From assembly GCF_030412015.1 (NCBI RefSeq), contig NZ_JASNRD010000025.1, positions 23,323 through 59,670 on the forward strand: a DNA stretch of 36,348 nucleotides, given 5' to 3'. The notes below the pieces were generated by a model. That model was not told the DNA's origin. It searched no databases and saw nothing but the letters and a program-made list of their open reading frames with translations. Numbering within the stretch: the first letter of the stretch is position 1; the number at the start of each line of letters is the position of its first letter. The translations under genes and the position numbers were made by a program. The DNA comes from Massilia sp. YIM B02763 (lineage in GTDB: Bacteria > Pseudomonadota > Gammaproteobacteria > Burkholderiales > Burkholderiaceae_D). This document shows, one piece after another, positions 15,621-24,600 of this stretch.

Positions 15621-17435
15621 TCATTTGCTCGCGGCGATCCAGCGGTCGACCTTCTTCTCCAGCAGCTCCAGCGGCAGCGTGCCCTCGCCCAGCACGATCT
15701 CGTGGAACTTCGGCAGGCTGAACTTGCTGCCCAGCGCCGTCTCGGCGCGGCGGCGCAGTTCCTGGATCTTCAGGGCGCCGATCTTGTAGCCCAGCGCCTG
15801 GCCCGGCCATGCCATGTAGCGCTCGGTCTCGCTGCGCGCGATCGATTCCGGATAGCCCAGGGTCTCGCGCATGTACTGGATCGACTGCTCGCGCGTCCAG
15901 CCCTTGGCGTGCATGCCCGTGTCGACGACCAGGCGCACGGCGCGCAGCATTTCGTCGTTCAGGTGGCCGAAATAATCCTCCGGCTTGTCGAACAGGCCCA
16001 TCTCGCGGCCCAGCGTCTCGGCGTACAGCGCCCAGCCTTCGGTGAAGGCGTTGTTGCCGCCGAACTTGCGGAAGTTCGGCAGGCCCAGCTCCTGCATCAG
16101 CGCGATGTGGAAGTGGTGGCCCGGTTTGCCTTCATGCAGGAACAGCGTGACCATGCCGGTGCTGCCGTACTGCGCGGGGTCGTTCACCACGGACCAGAAC
16201 ACGCCGGGACGCGAGCCGTCGACGGCCGGCGGCGTGTAGTGGTCGGATGCCGTCGCGCGCGACAGTTCCGGTTCCAGGCGCAGGTCGAGCGGCGTCTTCG
16301 GGCGCAGCGTGAACAGGGCCGGCAGCTTGGTCTCGAGCACGCCGTCCAGGTGGCGGTAGACGTCGATGACTTCCGTGTCCGTCTTGAACGGCTTGTATTT
16401 CGCCTGTTCCGACACCCAGGTCGGCAGGCCGGCGGCCGGACCCGTGTAACCCATCTTCGGGCCGATGCGCGCGTACTCGCCCTGGATGCGCGCGACTTCC
16501 TTCAGGCCCGTCTGGTGGATCTGCTCGGGCCGCAGGTCGGTCGTGGTCTGGCTGGCCACGCGCACCAGGTACCAGTCCATCCCCTGCGGCAGCGCGCTCC
16601 AGCCGGTGCTGGTACGGCAGGCCGGGATGTATTCCTTCTCCAGGAAGTCGGCCAGGCGCTGCAGCGCGGGGTTCAGCTTGGACTCGATCACGACGCGGTA
16701 GCGTTCCGTCAGCAGCTTCTTGTCCGCATCGCTCACGCCGGCCGGGAAGTTCTTCACCGGAGCATAGTAGATGCTGTCTTCCGGCCTGGCGGCCACCAGC
16801 TGCTTGAACTGCGGCAGGGCGGACTGCATGATCGCCTTCGGCTGCACCACGCCGCGCCGCATGCCTTCGCGCATATTGGCGATGGCCTGGTCGATCCACG
16901 GACCGAGCTGCGACAGGCGGCTCAGGTAGTCCTGGTAACCCTTGGCGTTCGTCAGCGATTGCGCGCCCTGGCCGCTGGCGTAGTTCGCCAAGGTCACCGG
17001 CAGGCTGTCCATCTGGTTGATGGGCAGCAGGTGCTCGGGGAAGGGCTCGAAGCGCAGCGCCGTACGCAGTTCATAGTCGAGGATGTCCCAGCTGGTCTGG
17101 TCGCGCTGCGCGAGACCGGCGCGCGGGATCGCATGCAGGCGCTTCAGGTAGTCCTTGTACAGCGCGAACTGCGCGGCGCGCTGTTGCGGCGCGATCGACA
17201 TGCCGATCTGGTCGGCGAAGCGGTTGTCGCCGCTTTCGCCGGCCGATACGGGGTCGAAGCGGGCCAGCGCGTCCCAGTAGTCGTCGGCCAGTTTGTTCAG
17301 CGCCTTCGAGGCGGCGCCGGCGGCGGGCTTTGCTGCCGCAGGCTTGGCGGCCTTTGCGGCTTCGGCGGCGCCGGCAGGGGCGCAGGCGATCATGGCGGCG
17401 CAGGCGATCGCGCCGAGCTTCAGGAGGTGTGTCAT
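15621..17435 (-). CDS. DUF885-family secreted metallopeptidase-like protein
   Basis: This 604-residue protein has a signal peptide (1-24, ending PAGAA). A low-complexity Ala/Lys/Pro linker (about 24-48) leads into a long alpha-helical DUF885 domain. The defining HEGKPGHHFH motif (H434, E435, H440, H441) is present, together with WALYAETLGREMG about 35 residues later. HExxxGHH plus the downstream Glu is a gluzincin-like metal site, so a metal-dependent peptidase is likely, although few members of the family have been tested. The start at 17435 follows the signal peptide; a frame extension to 17498 encodes nothing typical. The ribosome site is weak. The LivK-like gene upstream on the same strand is separated by a hairpin terminator at 17456-17493, so this gene is probably transcribed on its own. 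Confidence 0.9.
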   Translation of the reverse strand: MTHLLKLGAIACAAMIACAPAGAAEAAKAAKPAAAKPAAGAASKALNKLADDYWDALARFDPVSAGESGDNRFADQIGMSIAPQQRAAQFALYKDYLKRLHAIPRAGLAQRDQTSWDILDYELRTALRFEPFPEHLLPINQMDSLPVTLANYASGQGAQSLTNAKGYQDYLSRLSQLGPWIDQAIANMREGMRRGVVQPKAIMQSALPQFKQLVAARPEDSIYYAPVKNFPAGVSDADKKLLTERYRVVIESKLNPALQRLADFLEKEYIPACRTSTGWSALPQGMDWYLVRVASQTTTDLRPEQIHQTGLKEVARIQGEYARIGPKMGYTGPAAGLPTWVSEQAKYKPFKTDTEVIDVYRHLDGVLETKLPALFTLRPKTPLDLRLEPELSRATASDHYTPPAVDGSRPGVFWSVVNDPAQYGSTGMVTLFLHEGKPGHHFHIALMQELGLPNFRKFGGNNAFTEGWALYAETLGREMGLFDKPEDYFGHLNDEMLRAVRLVVDTGMHAKGWTREQSIQYMRETLGYPESIARSETERYMAWPGQALGYKIGALKIQELRRRAETALGSKFSLPKFHEIVLGEGTLPLELLEKKVDRWIAASK

Positions 17436-17455
17436 GTGTCGATGTGCTCTCGGGG

Positions 17456-17493
17456 AAAAGAAATGGCGGCGCCCAGCATACCCGGGTGCCGCC
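17456..17493 (-). terminator. Hairpin terminator after the LivK-like gene
   Basis: A 10-bp stem (17465-17474 with 17484-17493, one G-U pair, 9-base loop) built on GGCGGC/GCCGCC is followed on the minus strand by the U-rich stretch ATTTCTTTT (17456-17464). It lies 29 bases past the stop of the binding-protein gene. The interrupted U-tract makes it weaker than the one at 5110-5138. Confidence 0.55.
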
Positions 17494-17521
17494 AGCATGC
17501 CCAGTCTTTACCAGGCTGTGT

Positions 17522-18652
17522 TCAATAGCTCGCCAGGGGCGCCAGCTGGCCGCCCTTGAAGGTATAGACCGTCACGGCCGTCTTTTTCAGGTTGCCGCCT
17601 TCGTCGTAGCCGTAGGTGCCGGCCACGCCCTGGTAGCTGGTCGTGTGCAGCGCCTTCGACACGGCGGCCGCGTCGACCGCGCCCGCATCCTTGATGGCGC
17701 GGCCGATGAACATGGCCTGGTCGTAGAAGGCCGGCGCGTACACGTCCGGGTCGCGCTGGAAGCGCTGCTTGTAGCGGGCCTTGAACGCGGCGCCGCCGGG
17801 CTGCTTGTCGAGCATGGCGCCGGCCTGGGCGCACAGGATGTTGTCGCCGACGGCATCGCCGCCCAGCTTGGCCATCTCGGGGCTGCACAGCGTGTCGCCG
17901 CCGAGCAGGCGCACGTTCGCCATGCCGAGCTGCTTCATCTGGCGCGCCATCGGGGCGCCCTGGGGCGCGTAGCCGCCGTAGAAGATCGCATCGACCTTCT
18001 GGGCGCGGAAGGCGGTCAGGATGGCGGAGAAATCGCTGGCCTTGTCGGTGGTGAACTGGCGGCCGGCGACGGACAGGCCCGAGCTGCGCGCCTGGCGCGC
18101 GAACTCGTCGGCGATGCCCTGGCCGAAGGCGGTGCGGTCGTCGATCACGCCGACCTTCCTGATCTTGAGCTCCTTGGCGGCGTACGAGGCCATCGAGGCG
18201 CCGACCTGCGTGTCGCTGGCCACGATGCGGAACACGTTCGGGTAGCGCGCCTGCGTGATCTTGGGGCTGGTGCCCACGGTCGACATCAGGATGCCGGCAT
18301 CGTTGTAGACGCGCGATGCGGGAATCGCCACGCCCGAGTTGTAGGGGCCGAGCACGAACTTGACGCCGGCGTCGGCGAATTTCTGGGCGACGTTCACGCC
18401 GGCCTTCGGATCGCCCTGGTCGTCCTCGGACAGCAGCTCGAAGCGCAGGGTCTTGCCGCCGGCCTTGATCTTCTGGGCGTTGAGTTCCTCGACCGCGAGG
18501 CGCACGCCGTTCTCGTTGTCCTTGCCGGCGAAGGCGTTGGCGCCGGACAGCGGGCCGCTCACGCCGATGCGCACCACCTGTTCCTGTCCCTGGGCCTGCG
18601 CGCCGAGCACCAGCAGGCCGGCGGCCAGCGCGATAGTGAATTTCGATGGCAT
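17522..18652 (-). CDS. Branched-chain amino acid-type ABC substrate-binding protein (LivK-like)
   Basis: This 376-residue protein has a signal peptide (MPSKFTIALAAGLLVLGAQA). A type I periplasmic binding fold follows: VVRIGVSGPLSGANAFAGKD at the start, VGVIDDRTAFGQGIADEF at the lobe junction, and DAIFYGGYAPQGAPMARQ in the second lobe. The family binds leucine, isoleucine, valine or other small amides for high-affinity uptake. No livH, livM, livG or livF gene is in the window, so it is an orphan binder that must use a permease encoded elsewhere or act as a sensor. It lies 75 bases downstream of an Lrp/AsnC regulator on the same strand and may be co-transcribed with it. A frame-shifted open frame of equal length over the same bases is a shadow. 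Confidence 0.92.
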   Translation of the reverse strand: MPSKFTIALAAGLLVLGAQAQGQEQVVRIGVSGPLSGANAFAGKDNENGVRLAVEELNAQKIKAGGKTLRFELLSEDDQGDPKAGVNVAQKFADAGVKFVLGPYNSGVAIPASRVYNDAGILMSTVGTSPKITQARYPNVFRIVASDTQVGASMASYAAKELKIRKVGVIDDRTAFGQGIADEFARQARSSGLSVAGRQFTTDKASDFSAILTAFRAQKVDAIFYGGYAPQGAPMARQMKQLGMANVRLLGGDTLCSPEMAKLGGDAVGDNILCAQAGAMLDKQPGGAAFKARYKQRFQRDPDVYAPAFYDQAMFIGRAIKDAGAVDAAAVSKALHTTSYQGVAGTYGYDEGGNLKKTAVTVYTFKGGQLAPLASY

Positions 18653-18727
18653 TCCTTGATGTCTCCGTTCGATGCAAACGGCTGCCATCATCGCACGATC
18701 ACGCGCGCATGCAAACAGGATGGCGGC

Positions 18728-19213
18728 TCAGGCGGCCAGCCCGTGCGAGATCAGTTCCAGCGGCAGCGCGGTGGTGTACTTGATCTGCTCCATCGAGAAC
18801 GCCGACGAGACGCCGGACAGCTGCGCGGTCTTGATCAGCTTCTTGTAGAAACGGTCGTAGCCGTCGATGTCGGTGGTGACGACCTTCAGCAGGTAGTCGA
18901 CGTCGCCGCTCATGCGGTGGAATTCCAGGACCTCGGGCAGGGCCATCACGGACGCGGCGAATTTTTCCAGCCACTTCTCGTCATGCTCCGTGGTGCGCAC
19001 GCTGACGAACACCGTGACGGGCAGGCCGACCTTGTGGCGGTTGACGATGCTGACCCGGCTTTCGATATAGCCTTCTTCTTCCAGGCGCTTGACCCGCTTC
19101 CAGCAAGGGGTGCTGGACAGGCCCACTTTCTCGCTCAAGCCGGAAATCGACAGGGTAGCGTCCGCCTGCAGGGCGGCCAGAATCGCACAATCGTATTTGT
19201 CGAGTGAGTTCAT
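18728..19213 (-). CDS. Lrp/AsnC-family transcription regulator (DecR-like)
   Basis: This 161-residue regulator begins MNSLDKYDCAILAALQADA, with a winged HTH to about residue 60 (ISGLSEKVGLSSTPCWKRVK). An effector-binding RAM domain follows (about 67-150, VFVSVRTTEHDEKWLEKF, SGDVDYLLKVVT). The STPCWKRVKRLEEEGYI stretch is typical of Lrp and DecR proteins that respond to amino acids and form octamers. It is divergent from the cysteine desulfurase fusion gene across a 151-base AT-rich gap containing dyad sequences. The simplest reading is that it controls that gene, as DecR controls cysteine breakdown in enterobacteria; this is inferred from position. It may also control the downstream binding-protein gene. 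The start is the only good ATG. Confidence 0.93.
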   Translation of the reverse strand: MNSLDKYDCAILAALQADATLSISGLSEKVGLSSTPCWKRVKRLEEEGYIESRVSIVNRHKVGLPVTVFVSVRTTEHDEKWLEKFAASVMALPEVLEFHRMSGDVDYLLKVVTTDIDGYDRFYKKLIKTAQLSGVSSAFSMEQIKYTTALPLELISHGLAA

Positions 19214-19232
19214 TGTTTCCGTCCCGATTTTT

Positions 19233-19275
19233 AAGAATGCTTGTTCTTCTGCCGTGGAAAAACCAAAGATTCTTT
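19233..19275. promoter_or_regulatory. Dyad operator candidates in the Lrp / desulfurase divergent gap
   Basis: Two short palindromes lie close together in the AT-rich gap: AAGAA (19233-19237) with TTCTT (19244-19248), and AAAGATTCTTT (19265-19275). Both use the same AAGA/TCTT half. Lrp-family proteins bind several such sites in a row. The gap from 19276 to 19364 is also AT-rich and should hold the desulfurase promoter, but I could not fix its -35 and -10 with confidence. Confidence 0.4.
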
Positions 19276-19364
19276 AGTACGTTCAATTCGGCATGAGTCC
19301 GTAACATATTACTCAACAATCACGCGGATGGCTCAACTATTTTTGGACTTTTAGCAATTATTTC

Positions 19365-21419
19365 ATGACCCCGGATATCTACCTCGACGCAAACGCCACT
19401 TCGCCGGTCCTGCCTTCCGCGCTTGCCGCGGCGGTCGAGGCGATGGAAGGGCGATACGGCAATCCAAGCAGCAGCCACGCGACCGGCCTGCGCGCCAAGT
19501 GGATCCTCGACGAGACCCGCCTGCGCGCGCGCCGCGTGCTCGGCGCGGGCCCGGGCCGCGTGCTGTTTACCAGCGGCGCCACCGAAGGCATCCAGACCGC
19601 CGTGCTGTCGGCCTTGTGCGCGATCCGCGAGCGGCGCGCGGCCGGCGAGGCGGTGGGCGAGCTGCTGGTCTACGGCGCCACCGAGCACAAGGCCGTGTCG
19701 GAAGCGCTGGCGCACTGGAACCGCCTGCTGGGCACGGGCCTGACGCTGCAGGCGCTGCCCGTCGACGGCGACGGCCGCCACCGCCTGGACGTGCTGCGCG
19801 AACTGGCGCCGCGCGCCGCCATGGTCTGCACGATGGCGGCCAACAACGAGACGGGCGTGATCTCGGACATCGACGGCATCGCGCAGGTGCTGCGCGAGCA
19901 CGGGCCGCGCGCCTACTGGATGGTCGACTGCGTGCAGGCGCTCGGCAAGCTGCCGCTCGACCTGGCGAACACGCGCATCGACTACGCGCCGTTCTCGGGC
20001 CACAAGCTGCATGCGCCCAAGGGCATCGGCATCCTCTACGTGCGCGACGGCGCTCCCTACACGCCCTTGATGATCGGCGGCGGCCAGGAATCCGGCCAGC
20101 GTTCCGGCACCGAGAACATGGCCGGCATCGCCGCCATGGGCGCCGTGCTGGCCGCGCTGGAAGAGGGCACGACCTTCCGCGGCCATGCCGAGCTGGCCGC
20201 CATGCGCGAGCGCGTCGCCGCCGCGCTGCGCGACGCCTTCCCCGGCATCGTGTTCAATGCCCCGTTCGACCTGGCGCTGCCCACCACGCTGAACTTCGCC
20301 GTGCCGGACCTGGCCAGCAAGGACGTGCTCGACCTGTTCGACGCGGCCGGCCTGCGTGTCTCGGCCGGTTCCGCCTGCTCGGCGGCCAAGGCCGCGCCCA
20401 GCTACGTGCTGGCGGCGATGGGCTTGCCCGAGTGGCGCAGCGCCGGCGCCGTGCGCCTGTCGTTCGGGCCGCTGTCCGACGACGCCTTCATCGACGCCGC
20501 CTGCGCCCGCATCCGCCGCTGCGGCGGAGCGCTGCGCCGCCACGTCCTCGACCATGCGGACGGTCACCCCGGCGTGCTGCAGCTCAGCAGCGAAGGGCGC
20601 CACGGCTGGATCGTGTTCGACCGCCGCGCCGGCCAGGCGATCGTGATCGATCCGCCCGCGCCGCTCGCCGGCCGCATCGCGGCGCAGCTGCGCGGCCAGG
20701 ACCTGCGCGTGGCCGCCGTGCTGGGCACCGGGGCCGACCAGGATGGAGCACATGCGCGCGGCCTGCTGCGCGCGGCGCTGGGACAGGACGCGTCCGATCC
20801 GGGGCCGCTCGGCTGGCCGCGGTCCAGTGGCGAAGCGCTGCTGGGCGACGGCGGCCGCGCGCCCGCGCTGACGCTGGGCACGGCATTGCTGGCGCGCGTC
20901 GATGCGGGGGAGGGCGCGGCCCTGTACCTGCTGGGCGCGGCGGCGGGAGCGCAACTGCCGGCCGATGCGGTGCGCATGGTATTCGCTGGCAGCGGCGTGC
21001 CGGCGCTCCACGGCATCGCGCGCAAGGATGTGCTGCTGTGCCACGCGGCCGACATGGCCGGCGTGCCGTTCGGCGTCGCGTCCGCCCAGGAGGGCGTGCG
21101 CCGCGACGACGCTGCCGCGCAGCTGGCGCCGGATGCGCTGGAGGACTTCCTGCGCCGCCATCCGGATGCGCTGCTGGTCGACGTGCGCGAAGCGGGCGAG
21201 ACGGCCGTCGGCGCGGGCACGCCCGCGGGCCGCGCGGCGCTGGCCGTGCCGCTGTCGCGCCTGGCCGAGCATGCGGCCGGATTGCTGGCGCAGCCGGCAC
21301 GTCCGCTGGTGTTCTTCTGCCGCAGCGGCAACCGCAGCGCGCGCGCGGCGCTGTGCCTGCAGCGGCTGGGGCATGCGCAGGTGTTTACGCTCGTCGGCGG
21401 CCTCGCTCTGATGCGATAA
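19365..21419 (+). CDS. Cysteine desulfurase fused to a degenerate MBL-like region and a rhodanese domain
   Basis: This 684-residue protein has three parts. Residues 1-380 are a class V aminotransferase of the NifS/IscS type: DANATSP at the start, SSSHATG, ATEHKA, the PLP lysine K214 in SGHKLHAPKG, RSGTEN, and catalytic C338 in SAGSACSAAK. Residues about 395-570 resemble a metallo-beta-lactamase-fold sulfur dioxygenase (AIVIDPP, LRVAAVLGTGADQDGA), but the metal-binding HxHxDH motif has become GTGADQDG. Residues about 580-684 are a rhodanese with LLVDVREAGE and catalytic C652 in FFCRSGNRS. The enzyme should release sulfur from cysteine as a persulfide and pass it to the rhodanese cysteine within one chain. 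The MBL part is probably structural. The divergent Lrp gene suggests control by cysteine or a related amino acid. Confidence 0.88.
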   Translation: MTPDIYLDANATSPVLPSALAAAVEAMEGRYGNPSSSHATGLRAKWILDETRLRARRVLGAGPGRVLFTSGATEGIQTAVLSALCAIRERRAAGEAVGELLVYGATEHKAVSEALAHWNRLLGTGLTLQALPVDGDGRHRLDVLRELAPRAAMVCTMAANNETGVISDIDGIAQVLREHGPRAYWMVDCVQALGKLPLDLANTRIDYAPFSGHKLHAPKGIGILYVRDGAPYTPLMIGGGQESGQRSGTENMAGIAAMGAVLAALEEGTTFRGHAELAAMRERVAAALRDAFPGIVFNAPFDLALPTTLNFAVPDLASKDVLDLFDAAGLRVSAGSACSAAKAAPSYVLAAMGLPEWRSAGAVRLSFGPLSDDAFIDAACARIRRCGGALRRHVLDHADGHPGVLQLSSEGRHGWIVFDRRAGQAIVIDPPAPLAGRIAAQLRGQDLRVAAVLGTGADQDGAHARGLLRAALGQDASDPGPLGWPRSSGEALLGDGGRAPALTLGTALLARVDAGEGAALYLLGAAAGAQLPADAVRMVFAGSGVPALHGIARKDVLLCHAADMAGVPFGVASAQEGVRRDDAAAQLAPDALEDFLRRHPDALLVDVREAGETAVGAGTPAGRAALAVPLSRLAEHAAGLLAQPARPLVFFCRSGNRSARAALCLQRLGHAQVFTLVGGLALMR

Positions 21420-21436
21420 CGCAGGTACCGGTTGGA

Positions 21437-21510
21437 CGCGTGGACAGCAAAGCTGTCCACCCTACCGGCACCGCATGTACCGTAGGGTGGACGGCAAAGC
21501 CGTCCACGCG
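21437..21510. repeat. REP-type inverted pair, family 2
   Basis: Arms at 21437-21465 and 21482-21510 (29 bases each) are inverted copies. Each contains a perfect 9-bp hairpin with an AAA loop: GTGGACAGC-AAA-GCTGTCCAC in the first arm, GTGGACGGC-AAA-GCCGTCCAC in the second. They end in CCCTAC/GTAGGG and face each other across 16 bases. The sequence is unrelated to family 1. The pair lies 17 bases after the desulfurase stop. The rest of the gap before the glucan synthase gene (21511-21691) shows no clear promoter or other feature. Confidence 0.88.
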
Positions 21511-21691
21511 GCGATATTGATCGCGTGCATATCCACGCACCAACTGTGTACGCTAGCGCACGGTGTCCACAAGCATGATCTCTTAGCATGGCGTCAGCCG
21601 TGCGCCTCCCAGCCCACCCCGCCTCATCTCGACCTGGCCGCTTGCGCGCCCACCCGGCGGTTCGCCGCGCACGCCACCATCGAGGTTCCTG

Positions 21692-24600
21692 TTGAAACAA
21701 GAAAAAGACTTCACCCGCCCAGCGTCCGGCGCGGGATCTTCCGCCGTATCGGCCAGCCTCGCCAACGGCGAGGCGCCGCTGCGTGCCGAACTGTATTCCG
21801 CCGCCCAGATGGCGGTGCACGGCCGCCGCCTGGCGGCGCGCCACCAGGTCGGCAGCCAGCCGGGCAGCGACCGCCTGCTGGCGCGCCTGGCCGACAATGC
21901 CGCCGTCATCGCCGATGCCTGCGCTGGCCTGACCCGCGCCGCCGAGGCGGGCGTACGCCTGACCCCGGCCGCCGAATGGCTGCTCGATAACTACTACCTG
22001 ATCGAAGAGCAGGTGCGCACCGCGCAAAGCCACCTGCCCAAGGACTACAGCCGCGAACTGCCCTGCCTGGCGGACGCCGATGCGGAAGCGGGCGGCCGCC
22101 CGCGCGTGTACCAGCTGGCGCTGGAAATGGTCGCGCACGGCGACGGCCGGCTGGAGCCGGAAAGCCTGGCAAGATTCGTCGCGGCCTACCAGGAAGGCGC
22201 GCCGCTGGCGCTGGGCGAACTGTGGGCGATTCCGATCATGCTGCGCCTCGCGCTGATCGAGAACCTGCGCCGCATCGCCGCGCGCCAGGCCGACAACCGC
22301 GTCCAGCGCGAGCAGGCCAACCGCTGGGCCGACCGCATGGCCGAGCGGGCCGACGACAAGCCGGGCGACCTGATCCTGCTGGTGGCCGACATGGCGCGCG
22401 AAGTGCAGCCGATGGGATCGAGCTTCGTGGCCGAGCTGACGCGCCGCCTGCAGGGCCGCAGCGGCCCGCTGACCCAGGCGCTGCAGTGGATCGCCACGCG
22501 CCTGGCCGACGAGGGCCGCACGATCGACCAGGCGGTGCAGGCCGACATCGGCCAGCAGTCCAGCGACCAGGTCTCGGTGGCCAACAGCATCGGCAGCCTG
22601 CGCCTGCTGGGCACCACCGACTGGCGCGAATTCGTCGAGACCCTGAGCGCCGTGGAACAGGCGCTGCGCGGCGACCCGGCCGGCGTCTACGGGCGCATGG
22701 ACTTCGCCACCCGCGACCACTACCGCCACGTGGTCGAACGCCTGGCCCGCGCCAGCGGGCGCAGCGAGCTCGAGGTCGCGACCGAGGCGGTCGCGCTGGC
22801 TGCCGCGCATGGTCGCGATGCGGGCGCCGATGAGGTTGCCAACGCGGGCCACGATGCGCGCCTGCGCCACGTCGGCTACTACCTGGCGGGCAAAGGCTAC
22901 CCGAGCCTGGAGCGGCGCCTGAACATGCGGCCCGGCTTCGTCGCTTCGCTGCGCCGCACGGGCCGCGCCTGGCCCCTGCTGTCCTACCTGGGCGGCATCG
23001 GCGCCTTCACGGCCCTGTTCACGGCCGCCGCCGTCGTCCACGCATGGCAGAACGGCGCGCCGCACTGGCTGATGGTGGCCATCGGCATCCTGGCCGTCCT
23101 CGGCGCGAGCCAGCTGGCGCTGTCCCTGGTGAACCTGCTGGCCACGCGCCTGGTCATGCCGGCGCCGCTGCCGCGCATGGACTTCAGCGACGGCATCCCG
23201 CCCGATGCGCGCGCCGTCGTCGTCGTGCCTTCGCTGCTGTACAGCCGCGCCAACGTGGCGGCGCTGTGCGACGCGCTGGAAGTGCGCTACCTGGCCAACC
23301 GCGACCAGCACCTGCGCTTCTGCCTGCTGACCGACCTGGCCGACGCGCCCCAGCAGGAGATGTACGGCGACGCCGAACTGGTCGAGCAGGCGCGCGCCGC
23401 CATCGCCGCGCTGAACGAACAATATGCCGGCGAAGACGGCGGCCCCTTCCTGCTGCTGCACCGCGCGCGCAGCTGGAGCGAAGGGGAGCAGGCCTGGATC
23501 GGCCGCGAGCGCAAGCGCGGCAAGCTGGAGGATTTCAATGCCTTCCTGCGTGGCGGCGCGGCGGACCGCTTCGCCGTCGTCGAAGGCGACACGGCGGGCC
23601 TGGCCGAGACGCGCTACGTGATCACGCTGGACGCCGACACCCAGCTGCCGCGCGATGCCGCGCGCCAGTTCGTCGCCACGATGGCGCACCCGCTGAACCA
23701 CCCGGTGCTCAACGCCGAGCGCAGCCGCGTGGTCGACGGCTACGGCCTGCTGCAGCCGCGCGTGACGACCTCGCTGCCGCTGGAGAACGCCTCGCGCTAC
23801 GAGCGCCTGTGCAGCGGCGAGCCGGGCATCGACCCGTACACGCGCACCGTGTCCGATGTCTACCAGGACCTGTTCGGCGAAGGCTCGTTCACCGGCAAGG
23901 GCATCTACGACCTGGAGACGTTCGAGACGGTGCTGAGCGATCGCCTGCCGGACAACCGCGTGCTGTCGCACGACCTGCTGGAAGGCTGCTACGTGCGCGC
24001 CGGCCTGCTCAGCGACGCGCAGGTGGTGGAAGCCTATCCGCCGCGCTACAGCGACGACGTCAGCCGCCGCCACCGCTGGATCCGCGGCGACTGGCAACTG
24101 GCGGGCTGGCTGCGCAACAAGGTTCCGCTGCCGGACGGGAAGCGCGGGCCGAATCCGCTGTCGCCGCTGGCGCGCTGGAAGCTGTTCGACAACCTGCGCC
24201 GCAGCCTGGTGGCGCCGACGCTGACGGTCCTGTTGCTGCTGTGCTGGGCGCTGCTGCCGGCGCCCGCGTTCTGGAGCGCGGCGATCCTGTCCGTGTTCTT
24301 CCTGCCCTTCTTCATGGGCAGCCTGATCGGCCTGGCCGACAAGGCCCACGACATCACGCTGCGCCAGCACCTGCTGAACTGGACGCAGGGCGCGCGCATC
24401 GGCCTCGGCCACGCCGTGCTGAACACCGCCTTCCTGCCGCACGAGGCCTGGTACAGCGTCGACGCGATCGCGCGCACCGCGTGGCGCATGCTGGTGTCGC
24501 GCCGGCACCTGCTGGAGTGGCGCGCGTCGAGCCTGTCGCGCTCCAGCACCGACATGGAAAGCAACTGGCGCAATATGTGGTTCGCCCCGGCGCTGGCCGT

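Noticed and set aside
19320..21374. A 684-codon minus-strand frame opposite the desulfurase fusion, of almost the same length
   Set aside because: It has no recognisable domain or ribosome site. It mirrors the real gene because of GC-rich codon structure.
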